This document shows positions 59,057 through 64,000 of a stretch of 64,000 bases of DNA, one piece after another. Below the pieces are notes generated by a model that searched no databases, was not told the DNA's origin, and saw only the letters and a list, made by a program, of their open reading frames with translations. This DNA is from Calcarisporiella thermophila CBS 279.70 (lineage: Eukaryota > Calcarisporiellomycota), in contig NW_027192208.1 of NCBI RefSeq assembly GCF_041956535.1, positions 273,036-337,035 of the forward strand, written 5' to 3'. A program made the translations under genes and the position numbers. Numbering within the stretch: the first letter of the stretch is position 1; each line of letters opens with the position of its first letter.

Positions 59057-60004
59057 ATCTCTTTGTTTTTCCTACATTTGTGCGTGTTTTTTTCTCTTCT
59101 AACAAGGATTTTGTTGTGTATATTCTTTCTCAAGTTATCATGCTATTTCCTTTTTGCCCTTGGATGGAAGAAAAAAAAAAGGTCGAGTGATATGAAATAT
59201 GGATCTAGATAGGTTCCTTCGTGCCCCCTCATAGTATTATAATTGAAATGGACCAAAAACTTGAGTCACCTTCCGACCAAAAGCTCCCATCAGGCACCAG
59301 GTAAGGTGCAAGGAAACAGGAGACGACCTTTCAATGAAAAGACACTTTGGATTATTCCAGGCATTCTCCCCGTATTTTATCGTGATGTTTCGATAACTAG
59401 AAGAAGCACCTCTAAGTTTGCTAAACAAATGCAAATCGAGATATTCGATTATTTTAAATACCTCGAAGAAACAGATAGGTGATAGAAACCAGGTCTTTTA
59501 CGCGAATGTTCTAACGATAAGCTTGGCGAGATATATAACGATTAAAGAAAGCTCTAAGTGGCAGCACTCCCATGATATCATGGAGCTATTTCAAAAGATA
59601 TGGCATGCGAAATTTTGCTCCCCTATCTCCCATGTTAAAGGCCTCCTCACCAAGTCTATACTATGCAATCTCAAGTCAAACGAGACAGGCTATCAGTAGG
59701 TGTATTTAGCTGAAGGAGGGACCTTTGGGGGGGACTAGCCACGTTGGAATTCTATCCTGGATGGGCTTCGGTTCCTGAATAAAATTCCAGGATTGACTAA
59801 TGGAAATATCGGAATTCAATTCGAAAGGGCCAGGAAAACTGGCCATCGATTCCGACCGAAGCTTTGGGCGGTCCCTTCCAATTCATGTCATTTCGTGGCT
59901 TATCTTTTTTCACCTTGTAAATATCCATAGAAAATCTCTGTTCGCCTCCCCCCCTTTCGTTATTCGCGACCCAGTTTGGATCTCTCGCAAACATCAGATC
60001 TACT
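59057..60004. other. Intergenic region, uL11 to PAM17
   Basis: 0.95 kb without a recognisable gene. It contains the uL11 3' UTR and the PAM17 promoter. Frames at 59243-59482 and 59418-59699 overlap one another, have no motif, and show no splice-compatible extension. Confidence 0.55.
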
Positions 60005-60735
60005 ATGTTAACAGGGCACGTCCGACGATCCCTCATCAATAGCAGGGCATCTCTTGCGTACAATAGCCGCCTGGCCTTCTCCTCCTCCTCTTCGTTGTCA
60101 TTCTCGACCCCCAATCGATCTCCCACCCCCTCCCCCTCCCCAGCTTCCTCTAATGCGCAATCCGCTCAGCGATCATCTTCCCAACCCGCCCAACTCGACT
60201 GGAATACCTATTTCACACTCCGCCGTCAGCGTCGCCTTTATGAGCGTGCTGCCGCCATTCCATCCACCCTAGCGGGTCTTTCCGTCGGTGGTGCCTACTT
60301 CTTCTCACAGGAGATCGACATCACGCAAACCCACACCCTGATTGGATTAGATCCCGTGACCACATGTGTTATCTACACGATTCTGTGCGGGGCTGGCGGG
60401 TTGTTGTTGGGCCCGGTGGCGGGGAATGCAACGTGGCGCCTCTTCCACCGTCGCATTCTCAACGAAATGGACAAGGTAACATTGGCGAAATGATGGTTGG
60501 ACGAATGCTTTCTGAATCACTAATACTGCCCTTCGCCTCATGTTAGAGAGATAAGGCATTCTATGAGCGCATCGTCAGAAACAGAGCCGATGCATCGCTC
60601 AACTCGTTCCGCAACCCCGTTCCTGACTATTACGGCGAGAAGATCAAGAGCGTGGCCGAGTACAGGACATGGTTGCGGAAACAGCGTGAGCATCAGCGCA
60701 AGGGGACATTTGGAGGCCGAGCAGAGGAAGAATAA
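60005..60735 (+). CDS. PAM17: Presequence translocase-associated motor subunit Pam17
   Basis: Mitochondrial inner-membrane protein that organises the Pam18-Pam16 module of the TIM23 import motor. Exons 60005-60475 and 60547-60735 give 219 residues. The N-terminus is a long Ser/Arg-rich presequence (to about residue 70). The core starts LDWNTYFTLRRQRRLYERAA, has two membrane segments (PSTLAGLSVGGAYFFSQEID and TTCVIYTILCGAGGLLLGPV), and ends with the family signature NPVPDYYGEKIKSVAEYRTW LRKQR. The signature and spacing match the family throughout. Confidence 0.95.
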
Positions 60736-61104
60736 AGGAAGGGGGAGGATTTTTCTCTTCGAGTGCTGCAACATATATTATAAATAAACCTAGATTTTTA
60801 GAACTTATAACATCAGAGCCGCCAAGAACACCCCTCCCACCCTCTCACTACCTCTTTCCACCCTGGCAGCCTGTGGAGTTTGGCTGACCAAGGATATCTG
60901 TGGGAGGCGATATGGCACAATAGAAACGGCTCGGATTTGGAAACGGTGCCTCTCCGGTTTACGAAGTCAAAAGGGAGGAAGGGGCGGGAGAGGGAGAGGG
61001 CAGGGATAACCAGCCCTCTTTTTGGACAAAAAACTCAAGAGCATTCCAGCGTAAAAGATACGAAATCAAATTCAATCATACAGTGAAATAAACATAAACA
61101 TCCC
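60736..61104. other. Convergent intergenic region
   Basis: 369 bp between the 3' ends of PAM17 (+) and the KICS2-like gene (-). No feature beyond probable 3' UTRs. Confidence 0.65.
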
Positions 61105-63039
61105 CTAGGTGGTCAACGCCTTCGTGACATCGACTCCCCTTATACGTCCACCCACTTTGTCGAAAAATTCCTTCGCCGTCGGATCGTTTTTCGAGTGCTT
61201 ATCGACGTAAATCACGACCAGCAGGGCGTGCGTATCCATCTGGGCAATGAAATAGGTGGCACCGATATGTCCATCGTAGAAGTACAAGGGGCCGGTCCGT
61301 GCAAAATCGGCGAGCTCGCAACTACCATCCTGTATTAGCGAGATGACGTTGGGCCAATGTTCTTTAGGCGGGTTCTGATGCATATGAGTGGAAAAGACGG
61401 TAGAAGAGTCAATCAAACAGTAGCGGTGGAAAGAGAGCGGAGAAGAGGAAGGAAGGGGAGGGGGAAGGCAGAGGCCACCCTCCCCAAAGAAACCAAACCA
61501 TCGTTTCATCCAAAACTTACCTCTGGATAACAGAAAATGCACGGGAAAGAATCCAACCCGGTCGGCCTCACATAGGGCTCCCCTGGCATGCCATAGCCTC
61601 TGGGATAGAAGCGCACGTCATCGGTTACCTTGTACAGCAAGCACACGTTATGGGCCCCAGACCGTTTTCGAAAGTCTCTTATCCTACACTCACAACAACC
61701 AAAGAGGGAGGGGGGGAGGGTCGTCAAAATGCACTTAAAATAATAAAAACTAACACGATTGTATACATGGTATAAAGGCTCTCCTCTCCTTTTCGAGCGT
61801 CCACTTTTCGCCACAGTGTCCTTAAATCTCCCCCCAGTATCATCTCGGTCTCCAGTAGTGTCCCCATGAAATAGAGTGTCAGCTTGCTGTTGAGATGGGC
61901 GAGATAACGCGGAAACCATGCGAGAATGAAGGGAGTTGTGCTGGTCTTGTGCCTTTTGGAGAACCTCTGCATTAGAAAAAGACAACCCATCATGTAAGAT
62001 AAAACAACCTTGGAATCAGACTAATTATGCAGCCGCTACCTCAGCAGACGCGAAAATTCCCAGTCCCCCTAGCGATCTCTCGCTCCATGACCGTTCACTC
62101 GCGCCATCGTCTTTTAGCTTCTACGCAAATAAAAACCAAACCAATCACCCGTATCAATACAGTGCTGGATTTTTTTTTTTTGTTTCTTAGTTTACGCTAC
62201 CTCCAAATTTTCCCGCCGGCTTATTAAAGCGCTCAGCTTTAAAATCTCCATCTTACAGAGATACAAATTCGAGGTCGCATCCTTTAGGCTATAGTCTGCA
62301 ATAGCATCCCTCGCAGTAAGAAGATATTGCAAGGTTTTGAGCTCATACTCCATGGTGGTGAGAAGAGTACCGAGTGTGTATCCCTGTATAGATGAGAGCT
62401 GCATCTGCGCCTGGGAAATGACCTCTCGGATAGGGGCGGAGGAGTCCTCAGGTCTCAGGATGGATAATGAGCGATATCTAACAAGATGCAAAGCAGCGCA
62501 AGGAGACACTTTAATAAGCGATTTGGGTTTCAAGTGAGAGTCCATAATTACATATCCATCTGTGTTTGTCGGATTTGAGCAAACTCCTCCAGCTCTTTGT
62601 ATAACACAGCAAGTAATTGAGAATAATTCTCGGGGCGCTCTTGGAGATGGCGAAGCTCTCTGGCCGTGTTTAACCGAAAGTCGGAATATATTGTGTCGAG
62701 GGGCTATGGGCATGAAAACTTGGTATTAAAGGGCAGCATGAGAAAGACACGAGGGTGCATGCTCACATCTTGATTCTTGCGTTGGCTTGTTTTGAGAAAG
62801 GCGAGGGAAGTGTACAAGGATTCATTGGCGCGCAATTTGATGAGAAGGCTGCCTGCGAAGGAATGAGTCTGTCTCATTTCAAACCATTAACCCAAGCGCT
62901 TTCACTCTTCTGCATTCCGATGGAAATTTAAGCGTACCTTTGCAATCTGTTCTCCCACGCGAGCAGCTAGTTCATAATCGAGGCATCCGAGCGCGTGAAA
63001 GTAATCACGAAGAAGCTCTTCGAGCCCCTCTGTTTCCAT
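61105..63039 (-). CDS. KICS2 (C12orf66)-like protein, KICSTOR-type subunit
   Basis: Exons 63039-62938, 62868-62767, 62703-62552, 62477-62201, 62120-62040, 61966-61757, 61688-61521 and 61374-61105 join in frame to 453 residues, near the 445 of human KICS2. The N-terminal half is helical (METEGLEELLRDYFHALGCL; IREVISQAQMQLSSIQGYTL). The second half contains WFPRYLAHLNSKLTLYFMGT, then YPRGYGMPGEPYVRPTG, FPCIFCYPE, HWPNVISLIQDG and FYDGHIGATYFIAQMDTHAL. These resemble, from memory, the C-terminal roadblock-like half of KICS2. In animals KICSTOR tethers GATOR1 to lysosomes to silence TORC1 under starvation. The function here is inferred. The 6/7 exon border has two equally good in-frame choices two bases apart. 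Some open frames here in another register are artefacts of unspliced reading. Confidence 0.72.
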
Positions 63040-63332
63040 GGCAGGAGGTTTGAGATGATTAGTGGAAGGTTTATTAGAGCAAGAAAGTCTGGTAAAATAG
63101 AAAAATGAAGCTCCGAAATGAATCAAACGTAGCAGTCCCCATTACGCGGTGTTGGCAAAAGGGTGCTCTAGGTAGAAATGGATCGAAAAAAAAAATCATG
63201 GGTATTAAAACAGATTAAGTGAATAGACGTTGAAAGAAGGGGAAAAATACAAGGATTAGAATAAAAGAAATGGAAAAACGAATAAGAAGAAGAAGAAAAA
63301 GAAAGAGAAAAAATTAAGGAAAACGCACGACA

Positions 63333-64000
63333 TCAACTACTCAACTCCTCGCCGAACTCTGGAACCTCCCATTCATTCTCATGCTCGGACTTCTCAAATA
63401 TTCCGTCTTGCCAGCGTTTCTCGGTCTTCTCGCTTGGAACCACCCTCACGGCTCCGCAGCACACCTCCAAAAAGCCCAAGATCTCCTCGGCCTCCACCTC
63501 CAGCTTCCAATCAATGAACCCGAGCAGTGTCCTCTCCAGCTTCAGCAAGCTGGCGACCGAGGGAGAGCCAGGGACCAGGAGCGAAAAACGGTATGCGGTA
63601 TTCAGGTGCCATTGAGCATCAATGTCGCGGTAGATGGAAGAATAGGAGAGCGAGGAGGAAGGGGAGTTGGAGGAGGAGGAGGATGGGTTATGGACACGGA
63701 AGTAGAAATAGAAGTACTTGAAGGCTATGATGTATGCTATGAGCACGAGTCTCTGAGTGCAGCCCATTGCGCCCTGGGCCGCTGGATATTTCTAGACACC
63801 GAGGACACGAAAAAGATTAGTGGAAAAGCGGTGCCAAGGCTTGCGCCGGGAAACAGGCAAGGGGGGGTAGCTACCGATTTTAACTTGTCCAGGTAGGACA
63901 CCGCCAATAATAGGATTGCCGTTGGGCAAGATGCAGGCATTGGGCTATGAGAGTTATCGGGGGAATGCAAAGGATTCGGATGGATCAGATGCGTGGGGGT
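63333..64000 (-). CDS. Cyclin (partial, 5' end beyond the window)
   Basis: The visible last exon is 63791-63333, and an upstream exon ends at 63875. Spliced, the cyclin box reads CPTAILLLAVSYLDKLK, then KYPAAQGAMGCTQRLVLIAY and IIAFKYFYFYF, followed by a Ser-rich insert and LLKLERTLLGFIDWKLEVEA. The RL-x-L-x-A-x-I-x-A-x-KY and LE-x-x-LL-x-x-xDW patterns are typical of fungal Pho80/Pcl-like cyclins that activate a cyclin-dependent kinase. The Ser insert (HNPSSSSSNSPSSSL) is unusual for this position. Upstream exon boundaries (perhaps 63944-63875) and the start are not resolved because the gene runs off the right edge. Confidence 0.72.

Noticed and set aside
59243-59699. Overlapping plus-strand frames of 79 and 93 codons upstream of PAM17
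   Set aside because: No motif, no signal peptide, no splice-supported extension, and AT-rich codon use like the spacers.
61506-61985. Minus-strand frame starting MSFSNAEVLQ
   Set aside because: It reads the KICS2-like exon at 61966 in the wrong frame. The alternative frame (LAWFPRYLAHLNSK) fits the family and splices cleanly on both sides.

Overview
This window is a gene-dense stretch of a fungal nuclear genome. Evidence for a fungus is a fungal-type I fatty acid synthase, a secreted GH18 chitinase with a chitin-binding tail, a Pmt4-type protein O-mannosyltransferase, Pam17, Atp10, Hel2 and Brl1/Brr6. Genes are split by many short GT-AG introns (about 55-75 nt), coding DNA is richer in GC than the AT-rich spacers, and most neighbours are 120-800 bp apart. 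A convincing U12-type AT-AC intron, a single-chain beta-alpha FAS, and KICS2-like and NuSAP-like proteins argue for an early-diverging (non-Dikarya) lineage such as the Mucoromycota or Zoopagomycota. I cannot name the species. No virus, plasmid, transposon, CRISPR or tRNA/rRNA was recognised.

Layout. 1-1.7 kb: Erd1-like Golgi membrane protein (+). 2.5-14.6 kb: fused FAS of 3957 residues (+). 14.6-16.3 kb: AT-rich spacer. 16.3-18.2 kb: chitinase (+). 19.7-20.0 kb: a three-exon, 55-residue lipidated micro-protein (+). 20.2-23.6 kb: VanZ-like membrane protein and Hel2/ZNF598 ubiquitin ligase (both -). 24.3-24.9 kb: secreted Gly/Tyr/Cys-rich protein with Kex2 sites (-). 25.3-27.6 kb: Brl1/Brr6 (-, U12 intron) divergent from SRP9 (+). 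28.1-31.1 kb: TMCO4/Mil1-type lipase-fold protein (-). 31.8-34.3 kb: casein kinase 1 (-) divergent from HAP2/NF-YA (+). 34.6-36.5 kb: Nup54/57 FG nucleoporin (+). 36.6-38.7 kb: queuosine-salvage glycosylase QNG1 (-) divergent from a small mitochondrial-type protein (+). 39.0-41.3 kb: SF3B5 and a secreted CAP-domain protein (both -). 41.8-47.5 kb: presequence protease Cym1 (-) divergent from Atp10 (+). 47.8-51.0 kb: Pmt4 (+). 51.5-51.8 kb: assembly gap of Ns. 51.9-56.5 kb: DCAF12-like WD40 protein and a NuSAP-like protein (both -). 57.0-59.1 kb: ribosomal proteins uS11 and uL11 (+). 60.0-60.7 kb: Pam17 (+). 61.1-63.0 kb: KICS2-like protein (-). 63.3 kb to the end: 3' part of a cyclin (-).

The genes are mostly unrelated housekeeping functions: lipid synthesis, mitochondrial import and ATP synthase assembly, secretory-pathway glycosylation, nuclear envelope, splicing, SRP and ribosome quality control. 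There is no operon-like pathway. Recurrent themes are divergent gene pairs sharing 120-190 bp promoters, micro-exons of 9-10 nt, first coding exons holding only the ATG, and two likely run-length problems at G/C homopolymers. The most novel-looking items are the lipidated micro-protein with its 3' GC hairpin, the Kex2-flanked Gly/Tyr/Cys protein, and the U12 intron in BRL1.
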